DNA from: DASRBN01 sp035294305
Lineage (GTDB): Bacteria > Chloroflexota > Ktedonobacteria > Ktedonobacterales > Ktedonobacteraceae
DNA length: 64,000 bases
Direction of reading: 5' to 3'
NCBI GenBank assembly: GCA_035294305.1
Contig: DATGLD010000049.1
Location: 1 to 64,000 of the forward strand
Shown here: in pieces, positions 1 to 9,254 of the stretch
Layout: every line of letters begins with the position of its first letter
Position numbering within the stretch: the stretch's first letter is position 1
Notes under the pieces: generated by a model
Told to the model about the DNA's origin: nothing
The model's database searches: none
The model's input: only the letters and a program-made list of their open reading frames with translations
Program-made: the position numbers and the translations under genes

Positions 1-239
1 TTCCCAGGCCATTTAGCCGAGCATAGAAACCTTGTGTGTGTGTGTGCGAACGTGAAGTTTCAATCCCCAACGGGCTTCCCAGGCCATTTAGCCCCGTTAC
101 CATAGTAAAGAGAGCCGGACGCAGCTTGATGTTTCAATCCCCAACGGGCTTCCCAGGCCATTTAGCCCAAGTTATCTCTACAGTTCAACTGTTAGATACC
201 GAGTTTCAATCCCCAACGGGCTTCCCAGGCCATTTAGCC
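1..239 (-). CRISPR. CRISPR array, leader-proximal end (type I-D associated)
   Basis: Three complete identical 37-bp repeats lie at 57-93, 131-167 and 203-239, and the last 18 bp of a fourth at 1-18. As printed, each repeat starts GTTTCAATCCCC and ends CCATTTAGCC. On the minus strand it ends in ATTGAAAC, the usual 8-nt 5' handle of crRNAs, so the array is read on the minus strand like the cas genes. Spacers are 38 bp (19-56), 37 bp (94-130) and 35 bp (168-202). The array continues beyond the left edge. The repeats seen are the leader-proximal ones, so these spacers should be the newest. Spacer 19-56 contains a (GT)n run. Confidence 0.97.
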
Positions 240-496
240 AGCTACCCCAATAGTATAGCATAAGAAGCCGGTCTATACAAGAGATTGCGAGCATCTCTTT
301 TTTAGAGGGTACTTTTGGGTAAATAATGCGGTCGTACCATGCCCTCTTTCCTGGTGAATCGGCCTGCGAGCTGCCCCGAGCATCTCTGCTCAGAGAGTCC
401 GTCACTGCGACTCTCGGAAAGCTCTTCCGTTCTAGAATAAGAAAAGTCTGGTAGCCAGCACATTCGCGTATTACTCCGGCGCCTGATTCCGAACAG
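240..496 (-). other. CRISPR leader region
   Basis: A 257-bp gap without a credible gene separates the DUF262 stop from the first repeat. By repeat orientation this is the leader side. Apart from the promoter at 252-280 it shows short imperfect dyads but no coding pattern. In other systems the leader holds Cas1-Cas2 integration signals; none can be named here. Confidence 0.6.
252..280 (-). promoter_or_regulatory. CRISPR array promoter
   Basis: On the minus strand a -35-like TTGTAT (280-275) is followed by a 17-bp spacer and TATACT (257-252), with an extended -10 TG just before it. The -10 lies 12 bp before the first repeat. Transcription would start close to the leader-repeat junction and read into the array. 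Spacing and position are seen; activity is inferred. Confidence 0.6.
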
Positions 497-2908
497 TTAT
501 GCATAGATCGCCTCCCAATGTTTCTCAAAGGACTGGTGTATCAGGTCCATGACGTCATCGAGTTGTTCGGCTGAAGAAATGGTTACCTCTATATCACCGT
601 TACCATGGTGACCTACGTTTGTTACATCCCTGCAATAACCCCAGGGGTCCGCGATTTCGCTGAACTTCATGTTCAGAAATAGCCGCAGCTGGCTCTTCTG
701 TGGCTCGATATCCACGAAGTTGGTGGTCGTTTTATAGGCGATATAGAGCTTTTTGCACTCCTCACGTACCTCTGGATCAAAGTTCAGAATGCGTTTGCGC
801 AAGCGCTCAAACAATTCACGTATGTCTCCTTGCAGGAATGGATAGCTGTCCAGCGTATATACGCCGTTTTCGTCCATATCGATGAGATCGTTATATTCGG
901 CCAGAGCAACTCTGCTGTTAGACTTGGCATATAAAGGGTGAATTTCTCCACCGACACCCAGCGGTATGGTGCTTTTCTTCTCGAAATCTCGTAACCACCT
1001 GCCAACAGTTTCCCAGGAGACAGCATACCAGGGAGTCTTCCCATTGCCATATTGCACCCATCTCCCCTCCACGAGACGATAATAGTAAAATTTCTTTTCG
1101 GCAAGCTGCACAACCTTAAAACCCTCGGGAATGAATCCGGCTTGTGGATGCTCAACTGGGCCAATAATTTCCGCTACAGATAACCTTGCTGCCGGCTTGC
1201 TGTATCTGGCAGTTTGCGCTGGAGATAGATTGGGTATTGCCCAGATCGTAATGGCGAGGTCCGCGAGTGCCTGCGCTCGCCTGTTAATTTCATCTTCATT
1301 CCAATGTTCTAGCAGGGCCAATCTTTCGTTGAGCCGCAGGGGGCTTGTAGCAAAACCGCCTTTCATATCACGCTTCTCCTGAAATGGCCGGTCGCTTAGT
1401 TCAGAATTATAGCCGGTCAGCGTGAGGTTACCGATGGTGTGCAGGTAACGGGCATGCGTTTCCCTCCACTTGGGGCCGAGTTCTTGCTGCCATAGCGCCG
1501 ATAGATGCTCGTTTTGCGGCATCACATGCTCGATGGTATATTCTTCGACCGTCACCCATTCCTTGCGTTGAAAGTTCTCCAGCTTGCGGAGCAGGTAGTT
1601 ACGGCTGCGGAAGTTGTAGACATCTTTAATGACGAACGCTGCGCGGAATTCCTCATCCCGGGGGAAACGCCTGTACGAGTCCATCGATAGGAATGCCGCC
1701 TGCACGCTTTCGAGGTAATGTTGCTTGTCGATCTCTTTTGCGAGTGTGGCGAATGTCTTGTTCATCGAATTTGTTGGCAAGCCGCAGATAACCCTGCGAA
1801 ACACGTAGCTCTCCACTAGCTTCAAGATGGCGATGAAATCTTCTCTTGAAAGCCGTCCGTTGGCATAATCATCGTAGACCTCCAGCAGGAAAGGATAGGC
1901 TACGTCTACTTTCAGTGTATTGATATCATGCAGGATACGCTTGATTTCGCGGTCGCTTTCCCATAAGTGGGCCATGATGACAAAGTAGCGGGCAAAACGA
2001 TCAATATCCGCGACGATCTCTTGCATGGTCATCTTCGATTTGCTGTGTTGATAACTCTTGAAGCTGCTATAGACCTCGTCGACATTGGGGATGCTGCCCA
2101 GTTTCATGGTCAGATAGTCGCGCATGAAACGGTCGAACGAATTGCTACCATCCGTCTGGCGAAAACTCTGCTCCATTGGATACCAGTATTTCTTATACAA
2201 CTGCGCCTGTTCATCAGTATCAAGTCCCATCAATACATAGTTGCGAATCAAATCGGCCTGCGATAGGTCCATGCCGGTAGAGTTGAGGCTCTCAAAGATC
2301 AACTGGGGATTGTCGTGGTCGCGATCAAGCGATATGTCAACAATGATCAATTTACTGATCCCGCTATAAAGTGTGGAGAGATCCATACCGCTCTGGCGGA
2401 TGCGATTCTCAAAAAAGAGAAAATTTTCCAGCAAACGATTCGCCGCCTGTATGCGCGTCCTCGCCAGTTCAGGATCATCAATCAACTGCATCAACGTGTC
2501 TTTATCGCTCTGTGTTAGCAGTAGCTTATAGCGATGTTCGTCCTTGCTAAATTTATTGATGAGGTAGGATTCATAGATATCATCACTTTCAACACTAGAG
2601 GTAGCGCTGGCATCTTTGGCAGCTTTTGCGAGCGCAATCAGCAGAAGAGAAAGCGTTGTGAGACGCTGCTGGCCATCGATAACGAGGTATTGCGGTATAT
2701 GTGCTATATTTCTCATTCCATGCTGGATATAGACAATGGAACCGATGAAATGGCTTCTAACCTCCTCATCTGTCGCGGCCCGCGCAATGTCATTCCATAG
2801 TTGTTCGCACTGCTCTCGCGTCCAGCTATAGGTACGTTGATAAATAGGAATGATGAACTGTTTTTTCCCCTCCAGGAAAGGAAGAAAAGGGCTCTGTACT
2901 GCTTGCAT
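497..2908 (-). CDS. DUF262-DUF1524-DUF5655 protein, GmrSD-like endonuclease
   Basis: An 803-residue protein of the GmrSD/DUF262 superfamily, which includes type IV enzymes that cut modified DNA. The DUF262 part has QRTYSW (residues 24-29), DGQQR (78-82) and FESLNSTG (205-212). The DUF1524 HNH nuclease part has IEHVMPQN (459-466) and GNLTLTGYNS (493-502). The last ~115 residues resemble DUF5655, so the S and D functions are on one chain with an extra tail. The frame stays open upstream to 3076, but the ATG at 2908 follows an AGGGG ribosome site and begins just before the conserved domain. It sits between cas6 and the CRISPR leader on the same strand. Restriction of modified phage DNA is the likely role; the substrate is unknown. 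Confidence 0.88.
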   Translation of the reverse strand: MQAVQSPFLPFLEGKKQFIIPIYQRTYSWTREQCEQLWNDIARAATDEEVRSHFIGSIVYIQHGMRNIAHIPQYLVIDGQQRLTTLSLLLIALAKAAKDASATSSVESDDIYESYLINKFSKDEHRYKLLLTQSDKDTLMQLIDDPELARTRIQAANRLLENFLFFENRIRQSGMDLSTLYSGISKLIIVDISLDRDHDNPQLIFESLNSTGMDLSQADLIRNYVLMGLDTDEQAQLYKKYWYPMEQSFRQTDGSNSFDRFMRDYLTMKLGSIPNVDEVYSSFKSYQHSKSKMTMQEIVADIDRFARYFVIMAHLWESDREIKRILHDINTLKVDVAYPFLLEVYDDYANGRLSREDFIAILKLVESYVFRRVICGLPTNSMNKTFATLAKEIDKQHYLESVQAAFLSMDSYRRFPRDEEFRAAFVIKDVYNFRSRNYLLRKLENFQRKEWVTVEEYTIEHVMPQNEHLSALWQQELGPKWRETHARYLHTIGNLTLTGYNSELSDRPFQEKRDMKGGFATSPLRLNERLALLEHWNEDEINRRAQALADLAITIWAIPNLSPAQTARYSKPAARLSVAEIIGPVEHPQAGFIPEGFKVVQLAEKKFYYYRLVEGRWVQYGNGKTPWYAVSWETVGRWLRDFEKKSTIPLGVGGEIHPLYAKSNSRVALAEYNDLIDMDENGVYTLDSYPFLQGDIRELFERLRKRILNFDPEVREECKKLYIAYKTTTNFVDIEPQKSQLRLFLNMKFSEIADPWGYCRDVTNVGHHGNGDIEVTISSAEQLDDVMDLIHQSFEKHWEAIYA

Positions 2909-3068
2909 ATTTACCCCTAAAAATATGTTTCCTGCTGTTAGTTGATAGACAGAACAATCGAGTAGCATCCACTCTATCTCTACCGTTTCTCTGCTATTGC
3001 ATGCAGTGTGCATAGTATAGCAGAGAATAGATAACGGAAAAAGAGGTCCCTTCCATATGCATGTGAAT

Positions 3069-4022
3069 TTACACAAGCCGTATGCGCCCCATACCCATGG
3101 TTGTCTTGTATCCTACGCCCGTATAAAAGGCCAGTTGCGCGAGCAAAAGCAGTTGCCGGCGTACCGGAAGAGCACCTTCCGCGGTCAAGGCATCATCCGA
3201 GCCACGCAGGTGATATTTACAGCTTCCTACGAAGCCCTCCTGTGGATGATTGACGAGGTGCACGAGGTGCGTTTTCAGCTCGTAATCCTTGATGATAATG
3301 CCCTCCTCGTTAATGTAGTGCTCGATCTCCTCTTTTTGTACTATATCTGCTAAATGGGGCGGAGCCAGCTCTTGCCAGCGGCGGATCAATCCCCAGAAGA
3401 CATACTGCGGAAGTGGAAGGCAGGCGAAATGTTTTCCGTATCCCGTTTCCCTGGCAGTACTTCTATTGAATGTGGTCAGAGAGTCGAATTGCAGCGTGAG
3501 GGATTCAGGATTCCCCAGCCGGGCAGTCCTTGCCTTCTCCACGAGGCCAGCAAATGTTGTAAAGCCTGTCCAGCCCGAGGACTCATCGTTGCCGGAGATC
3601 ACCTCTTCCAGCAGGAATTGCTGTTTGCCGATCTGCATAAAGGGCAAGTTTTTGGTTCCTAACTCAGCCATGTTGAAATGCAGCAGCGAATTGTAAAACA
3701 GGGGGAATAATTCGCCCAGCAGCAGGGTGATACGAATGGTATAGGTTTTTTGTGGGTCCACTGGCAAATGGACATTCTCCCGCTCGGCAAATCGCATTTT
3801 GTCTGGTGCAAGTGGGAATTGCACGCTGGAGCAGGTGAAGAAGCGTCGCTTATTGCCCTCATGCAGCATCGTCGCGACATCCGGGGCCGCGTTGCGCATC
3901 CAGTCAAGCCAGGCCGCATGCACCAGTTCACCCGAAAAAGGCATCAGCGTCCCCTTCTCCAGCGGGCGCAGCTTGAGCAGGAGGGCGTAGAGCTTGGAGG
4001 GGGAGGATGATATTATATTCAT
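3069..4022 (-). CDS. cas6: CRISPR-associated endoribonuclease Cas6
   Basis: A 317-residue Cas6-family RAMP protein that would cut precursor crRNA within the repeats. The C-terminus carries the family's glycine-rich loop, seen here as TGVGYKTTMGMGRIRLV, preceded by a stretch typical of the second ferredoxin-like fold. The ATG at 4022 has a strong AAGGAAGGA ribosome site. It lies downstream of csc1, separated by a repeat-filled 288-bp gap, and upstream of the DUF262 gene. Its repeat target should be the minus-strand repeat at 203-239. The catalytic residues cannot be assigned without an alignment. Confidence 0.93.
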   Translation of the reverse strand: MNIISSSPSKLYALLLKLRPLEKGTLMPFSGELVHAAWLDWMRNAAPDVATMLHEGNKRRFFTCSSVQFPLAPDKMRFAERENVHLPVDPQKTYTIRITLLLGELFPLFYNSLLHFNMAELGTKNLPFMQIGKQQFLLEEVISGNDESSGWTGFTTFAGLVEKARTARLGNPESLTLQFDSLTTFNRSTARETGYGKHFACLPLPQYVFWGLIRRWQELAPPHLADIVQKEEIEHYINEEGIIIKDYELKTHLVHLVNHPQEGFVGSCKYHLRGSDDALTAEGALPVRRQLLLLAQLAFYTGVGYKTTMGMGRIRLV

Positions 4023-4102
4023 GACTATGATCCTTCCTTCTAACTACCGCCAGACATGAAATTTTACGGCCAAAACCAGTAATGAACCGGCAGCTCCTCT
4101 CC

Positions 4103-4226
4103 TGTAGGGACAGTGGCTCGTCCCTGTCCTTGCCTGGGCACCATCCCACCCCATTCTGTAGGGACAATGGCTCGTCCCTGTCTCACCAGGAGTACGTGGA
4201 CAGGCACCAGGCGCTGTCCCTACAGG
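4103..4226. repeat. REP-like intergenic repeat cluster
   Basis: The cas6-csc1 gap holds two direct copies (4103-4129 and 4157-4182) of a unit running from TGTAGGGACA to GGCTCGTCCCTGTC, plus an inverted end, GCTGTCCCTACA, at 4214-4225. Each unit contains GGGAC/GTCCC dyads. Related sequence occurs at 18685-18751 and 33001-33055. The rest of the gap 4023-4310 shows no gene. Confidence 0.7.
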
Positions 4227-4310
4227 ATTGCCCGATTCAGTTGAAAAATTTCATATTTGGCGGCAGACAGGTAAGCCAATTGTATGCCTGCACCAGGCAA
4301 TCAGTTCTAC

Positions 4311-5003
4311 CTACGCCGATTGACGGTGACGGTGATCTGGCTGGTAGTTCATTTCTGCCGGCAGGCAAACAATACGAGCGTTTTTCTCCTCACCATACTT
4401 CAGTTCGTAATAGCTGCCTGTGAAATGCGCGTTTGTAATCAAGCTGGCCGGAGCCATCGCCACGATGTTGCAATTTTCAGGCGGATGCGACAGATCGAGT
4501 GGATTGAGCGCGCCACTGGCGCGATAATCACCCTGTTTGATTTCCGCATAGCCCTCGCTTATGACTTCGACACGTGCCTTTGCCATCCATTTGCCCAGGC
4601 GAATCCAGTGTGGCAAACGCTGTTGCGACTCGCTCAGCACAAAAAACTCAAAAGTGCTCTCCGGCGCAAGCTCTTTCGCGCGCCCAAACACAACCTGGTT
4701 GGTACTCATCTGGGGCGTGAAACTATAGTAGCGTACATTCGCCATTTTGAAGGTGTTGAACGAGAAGGTGGTACGCAAGGGGTGAGCTGGCGTCACATAC
4801 ACCCCCTGCTCGTTCATCACCTGCAGGTCCTCCTGGTAGCGCGGCACCTGCGTAGGATGCGCGTAGGGAGGCCTGACCAGGCCAAGCGCGTATGTCAACC
4901 CGTAGTTATGCAGGTACTTTTCTGTCTCGTAGAGACGTCCCATTTCACGTGAGGCATAGAAAAGATAGTCATGCAACTTCAGGTGACAAACGGTGATGAA
5001 CAT
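4311..5003 (-). CDS. csc1: Type I-D CRISPR protein Csc1 (Cas5d-like subunit)
   Basis: A 230-residue RAMP protein matching Csc1, the Cas5-like subunit of the type I-D Cascade, which binds the 5' end of the crRNA. The N-terminal run MFITVCHLKLHDYLFYASRE followed by GRLYET and YGLTYALGL is typical of the family. The ATG at 5003 was chosen because it has a strong GGAGG site overlapping the csc2 end and lies 10 bp after the csc2 stop; an earlier in-frame ATG at 5117 lies inside csc2 and adds an arginine-rich stretch with no family character. It is probably translated together with csc2. Confidence 0.93.
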   Translation of the reverse strand: MFITVCHLKLHDYLFYASREMGRLYETEKYLHNYGLTYALGLVRPPYAHPTQVPRYQEDLQVMNEQGVYVTPAHPLRTTFSFNTFKMANVRYYSFTPQMSTNQVVFGRAKELAPESTFEFFVLSESQQRLPHWIRLGKWMAKARVEVISEGYAEIKQGDYRASGALNPLDLSHPPENCNIVAMAPASLITNAHFTGSYYELKYGEEKNARIVCLPAEMNYQPDHRHRQSA

Positions 5004-5013
5004 GAGAGACCTC

Positions 5014-6000
5014 CTACTTCTTCGCCTTCTCCTTCGCGGAATCAACGCCATAGCTCTTCGCGTACTGCATGGTCTCGGCATTTGCCTGCGCCAGCACGCG
5101 GCGCAACTGCGACTCATCGCTGGCCATCTGCGTGATTTCGTGCAGCAGGCGATTCAGACGCTCACCCATGACCAGGTTAGCTACCACCCCATCCTCCGCC
5201 AGCAGATTAGGAATGACGGCCTGGGTAGAGGACAACACATCGGTCAGTGCGAGCGGCGTGCGCTTCAACTGATCCGGCGTCAGCGCGTCATAAACGGCCT
5301 GCGTCAATTGCAGGTTCGAGAAAATCTCACCATCGGCGAAGATCACCGCCATCATATGGTTCTCTACCGTGCCGGTGCGGGTATTCTGTGCGCCGTAACG
5401 CTTCGTGCGCAGAATATTGTTCAGCACATAGATAAATTCCGCCTCGGTCGGGTCCTTGATCGTCACAACTGATGGAAAGTACACCTGCGGCAGCACATAA
5501 TCCTGCTCGCCCAGCGCCGTCTTCATCTTACCGCCCTCGCTCATTGTGCCATTCTCATATGGTGCATTGAATGTGAACTGCTGGTGCGACATATCATAAC
5601 CAGTGATCGAAAAAGCCGAATCGACGAGTACCTTCGAGCGTTCTGAGCCCTCGCTGCCGATAGCGAACCCGTAGTAGATGCAGTCGGGACAGCGTTTGCA
5701 GAACTTATCGGAGTTGTATTCGCAGCTTTCGACCAGCCCATAGCGGCGCAGCAGTTCGCGACCTGTCAGGCGCTCAGGCGTCGATTGCTTGCGCTTGAAG
5801 AGGACAATGCGCGTTGCCTGGTCCTGGCTCTCGGCCTTTCGTCCCTTGCTGACGCGGCTGATGTTCAGTTCGCCATCCGTCTGGAATAGCGCAAACGAGT
5901 TGGTTTCGCGCACAATCACCATATGCGCGTACTTGCCCATTGGTAGGCGGGGAATCTCGCTGTGAAAAACATCCAGCGATTCGAGTGTGTTTAGAAACAT
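5014..6000 (-). CDS. csc2: Type I-D CRISPR protein Csc2 (Cas7d backbone)
   Basis: A 328-residue Csc2/Cas7 protein, the repeated backbone subunit that coats crRNA in the type I-D effector. The zinc-binding CKRCPDC motif followed by IYYGFAIG is visible in the first half, and the later segment with TGTVENHMMAVIFADGEIFS is typical of the family. The start at 6000 has an AAGGAG site. It is 36 bp downstream of cas10d and 10 bp upstream of csc1, so the three are probably one transcript. The lysine-rich C-terminal tail looks ordinary. Confidence 0.95.
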   Translation of the reverse strand: MFLNTLESLDVFHSEIPRLPMGKYAHMVIVRETNSFALFQTDGELNISRVSKGRKAESQDQATRIVLFKRKQSTPERLTGRELLRRYGLVESCEYNSDKFCKRCPDCIYYGFAIGSEGSERSKVLVDSAFSITGYDMSHQQFTFNAPYENGTMSEGGKMKTALGEQDYVLPQVYFPSVVTIKDPTEAEFIYVLNNILRTKRYGAQNTRTGTVENHMMAVIFADGEIFSNLQLTQAVYDALTPDQLKRTPLALTDVLSSTQAVIPNLLAEDGVVANLVMGERLNRLLHEITQMASDESQLRRVLAQANAETMQYAKSYGVDSAKEKAKK

Positions 6001-6036
6001 GGGTAATTTCTCCTTCTTGCTTTGTAATTGATGGTG

Positions 6037-9000
6037 CTACACGGCAGCGGCTTCTGCCTCGGAAGCTTCTTCCTCATCCTCAATGCGCTTCTGGTGAATC
6101 AGGTGCATGTAGTAGGCCTCACAGCCATCCTTGAACTGGTTGATGCGGCTGCGCAGGATGCCGCGCTCACCCTGGCAATAGTTCTTGAAAACCTCATAGT
6201 AGAAGAACTGTACGAAAGCGCGAATAGCCGGCTCCTCCTTTTCGGTGATCTCCTTCCCATAGAACATCGCGCGGCCCGTTGCCTGGCGGCTGCGCACGCG
6301 GTCAAGCCAGTTTTTGAGTTCGCCCTGGATTTGCCAGAGTAGATCGGCTTCTTCAATCTCGAGTGGACTATTGATGATTGCCCTGGCGACAATATCCACG
6401 GGCTTGAGGACGGAATGGGATTGCCATCCACCCTGATAGAAAACGGTGTAGAGGTCTACACATTTTTCGATTTTGCTCACATCTGCCTCCAATATCTCTG
6501 TATAGATGTGCAAGTAGCGTTCTGCATCCTGGACACGGAACGATTCGCGGCCATCGCGTCGTTCCTGCTCGTGCAGGTAGCTGAACAACAACAACGGGTC
6601 GGTATCGAGGTCGCGGGCAATGGCGCTGAGGTGCTGCCATTCGGGCTTCCCTCCTTTTGCGTAGGTATCCAGATTGACGGTGTACAGGCTTGCCAGCAGC
6701 TTGAGCCGCGCTTCAAGCTGGTTGACGCGCAGGCGTTTGCCCTTGAGCAGGCGGTCAAGATAGGGATGCGGCGCGTCGAAAATGACCGTCTCGCGAAAAT
6801 CACGCCCGGATGAGAAGAGCGGTAAGGTCATTTCCGAGATCACGACTTTAGCCCCGGTGATGAGCGGCAGCGCCAGCGCAAGGAACGCGGGCATCGCCCA
6901 GGCCGCCGAATCGGTATCATCGCTGGTCGCCTTCACTCCAAAGAAGCACATGCCGGGATAGCGCGACGGCTCATATTTGATGTACATGCGGTCGGAAGCC
7001 TTTGCCTGTACCGGTACTGCCGGTTCGCTTTCGTCTTCCTGCTCCAATTCGCTCTCGTCCTCCACCAGTGCCGGGCGCAATTGGGCCGGTGGGGTCTCGT
7101 CAGTCTCTGAGGATTGGAAAGCATCGAGTTCCAGCAGCCTGTCAACGGTCAGATCATGGCCATCAAGCTTGCGCCGGATAGTGAAGAAGTTGATGCTCTG
7201 GAGCTGGTCAAGAATACCCTGCACGAGCGCGCCTGTTTCCGCCGTGAAGAAGAAATTGGGATAGACGGCCAGATACTTAGGGCGCAGACCTTCGAACTTC
7301 GAGCCGGTCAGCCGCAGCGTGCCGCGCTGCAAGTTCTGCCGCAGCATCAATTCGAGCGAGCAAATCGCGCAGACACCACCCGCATTTTTCCCGGCATAAA
7401 GCGTCAGCTTGTTCTTGTAGACCCAGGGTTGGAACAACACTGCGTTATCCGACTGTTCATCGGTTGGGAAGGCGCTGTTGCAAAGCGTGCAGATCAATTC
7501 TTTGCCACTCTTCTTTTTTGCGCTGGCATACCGCTCCAACTCGGCGGCAAAATCGGGCAACGCACTACCCGCCAGTACGGCTTTCGGCAATTCAACGATG
7601 CTGTTCAGGTAGGTAACAAGATGCGGCAGATATTTCGGTGGCATTGCCTTGCGCAATGCTTCCCCTGCCATCTCGATCACCATGCGTAGGATAGATAGAA
7701 ACACCGCTTCCAGGTCGTTTTCACTCAGACCAGGATGATCGCGGATATAGCGGAGACCCAGCCAGAACCAGCGATACTCGGTTCCACCTTTATTAGGAAT
7801 AGCCTTCGATTGTTCCCAATAAGGTGCCAGCCCCAACTGCTCAACTACAGCCTTTTCAACGGATGCGCGCAAGGCCTCCTGCTTTTTGTCGAGCCTGCCG
7901 AGCAGCGACAAGAAAACAATCGAGAGGAACCGGCTCATCATGCCCGCACGCACATCGGGTCTGAGATTCAAATCGATATCTGCCGGAATCTCTCCACGCG
8001 CCTGCATTTGGCGCAACTTCTCCAGCGGACCCGCCGTGATATCGCCACGCGTGATATTGACGGTGAAGCGTGCCAGCAACTCGGCGTAGTCTTCGAGCGA
8101 GAGAAAGTCGAAGTAATAGTCGGGATGCTTCACGATGCCCTTGTTGTCGAATTTGAAACCCGGCGCTCCATCCTTGATCCTGGGCGCGCATATTTCTCGC
8201 AGTCGATCCTGCGTTCTCTCGACAACCTGCTCCCTGCTAATGGTTAGGGACAGTTTCTTGCGCGCGATGTAGACGACGCCATCCGAGAAGAACAGGTAGG
8301 GCCAGATGCCGCTGCGCCTCCCATCATCGGTGTAGAGACTGACGAGACTATCGTTAATGACATTGCTTAGCAGCCCGCGCACCTCGCGCAGTTGATGATA
8401 GGTAAAGGCCAGTTGATCGTCACTTAACTCCGCCAGAATACGATTCAGCTTACGCGCATCGTCTGACGAGAGGATCGCCGAGGGCATCGGTACCAGGTAG
8501 GCGATGCAGTCGGAATAGGTGCAGAGACTGCGCAATTCCAGAATGCGCTTTTCCGGCAATCGCAGATTCCACCCATACGTAATCAGGTGCGTTCCCCACT
8601 GCTCCTGCGTATTGACGACGAGATAGGCGATATCCTCCAGATAGTAGCGCCAGTCAGGAAAAAAGGCATGCGCGCTGCATTGCTCCAATTCGCCGGCAAT
8701 TATCCCCTTCGCTTCCTCGATTGCCGCGCGCGTGCGGGTTTCCAGGTCGCGAATATTGAGAATCTTGTTGACATCGTGCATCAGGTAGGCCAGGATATAC
8801 ACCCTGCGCTCGATGGCGGAATAGGGTACAATCGCAAGGTCTTCCGCCTCCAGAATGTTGAGCAGGCGCAACGTGGGAAAGATGCCGTTGAGCTGGTGGC
8901 TCAGCATGCTCTGATCATCTTTTTCCTCAAATGCGCGCTTCGTTCGCTCATCGTACATCTCATCCCTGGCATGATCGCCGCCCTTGGCCGATCTATCGCT

Positions 9001-9099
9001 GTAATGCACGATCAGGCGCGGAACCATTGTTTGCACAAACGCGCGCGTCACCTCATCGCCAGGATCGACCGCGCGCAACAGAAAATCACGAATAAACAT
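6037..9099 (-). CDS. cas10d: Type I-D large subunit Cas10d (Csc3) with HD nuclease
   Basis: A 1020-residue Cas10d/Csc3 protein, the large effector subunit that defines type I-D. An N-terminal HD phosphohydrolase domain shows SHQLNG (H68) and LMHDVNK (H108-D109), so the DNA-cutting activity is on this protein and not on Cas3. A zinc finger is visible as C537-x2-C540 and C577-x2-C580. No GGDD cyclase motif is seen in the palm region, as expected for Cas10d. An acidic linker follows at about residues 670-700. It lies between cas3 (155-bp gap filled by a repeat element) and csc2 (36-bp gap). Confidence 0.96.
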   Translation of the reverse strand: MFIRDFLLRAVDPGDEVTRAFVQTMVPRLIVHYSDRSAKGGDHARDEMYDERTKRAFEEKDDQSMLSHQLNGIFPTLRLLNILEAEDLAIVPYSAIERRVYILAYLMHDVNKILNIRDLETRTRAAIEEAKGIIAGELEQCSAHAFFPDWRYYLEDIAYLVVNTQEQWGTHLITYGWNLRLPEKRILELRSLCTYSDCIAYLVPMPSAILSSDDARKLNRILAELSDDQLAFTYHQLREVRGLLSNVINDSLVSLYTDDGRRSGIWPYLFFSDGVVYIARKKLSLTISREQVVERTQDRLREICAPRIKDGAPGFKFDNKGIVKHPDYYFDFLSLEDYAELLARFTVNITRGDITAGPLEKLRQMQARGEIPADIDLNLRPDVRAGMMSRFLSIVFLSLLGRLDKKQEALRASVEKAVVEQLGLAPYWEQSKAIPNKGGTEYRWFWLGLRYIRDHPGLSENDLEAVFLSILRMVIEMAGEALRKAMPPKYLPHLVTYLNSIVELPKAVLAGSALPDFAAELERYASAKKKSGKELICTLCNSAFPTDEQSDNAVLFQPWVYKNKLTLYAGKNAGGVCAICSLELMLRQNLQRGTLRLTGSKFEGLRPKYLAVYPNFFFTAETGALVQGILDQLQSINFFTIRRKLDGHDLTVDRLLELDAFQSSETDETPPAQLRPALVEDESELEQEDESEPAVPVQAKASDRMYIKYEPSRYPGMCFFGVKATSDDTDSAAWAMPAFLALALPLITGAKVVISEMTLPLFSSGRDFRETVIFDAPHPYLDRLLKGKRLRVNQLEARLKLLASLYTVNLDTYAKGGKPEWQHLSAIARDLDTDPLLLFSYLHEQERRDGRESFRVQDAERYLHIYTEILEADVSKIEKCVDLYTVFYQGGWQSHSVLKPVDIVARAIINSPLEIEEADLLWQIQGELKNWLDRVRSRQATGRAMFYGKEITEKEEPAIRAFVQFFYYEVFKNYCQGERGILRSRINQFKDGCEAYYMHLIHQKRIEDEEEASEAEAAAV

Positions 9100-9145
9100 T
9101 GAACATAACCTCTACCTTTCACTATATCAATTTCTTAAAGCTCCA

Positions 9146-9245
9146 CGCCCTCCAGGGGTCAGCCCTCCTGCCCCGGTGGACAAATCCACCCGTCAGGGAG
9201 AGTGGTGGTCCTTGTGGTCGCCCTCCAGGGTCAGCCCTCCTGCCC
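9146..9245. repeat. Intergenic repeat element, copy A
   Basis: Two direct copies (9146-9173 and 9219-9245) of a ~27-bp unit beginning CGCCCTCCAGGG and ending AGCCCTCCTGCCC, separated by a small hairpin (GGTGGA...TCCACC). The core TGGTCGCCCTCC is shared with elements at 12710-12867, 14478-14640, 15329-15456, 27023-27104 and 35923-35996. It fills most of the cas3-cas10d gap. Confidence 0.75.
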
Positions 9246-9254
9246 TCCTCGCTC

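Noticed and set aside
2909..3076. N-terminal extension of the DUF262 gene
   Set aside because: The open frame overlaps the cas6 end, has no family features, and the ATG at 2908 has a good ribosome site.
6037..9099. Cyclase (GGDD) activity of Cas10d
   Set aside because: No GGDD-type motif was found, so cyclic oligoadenylate signalling is not supported.
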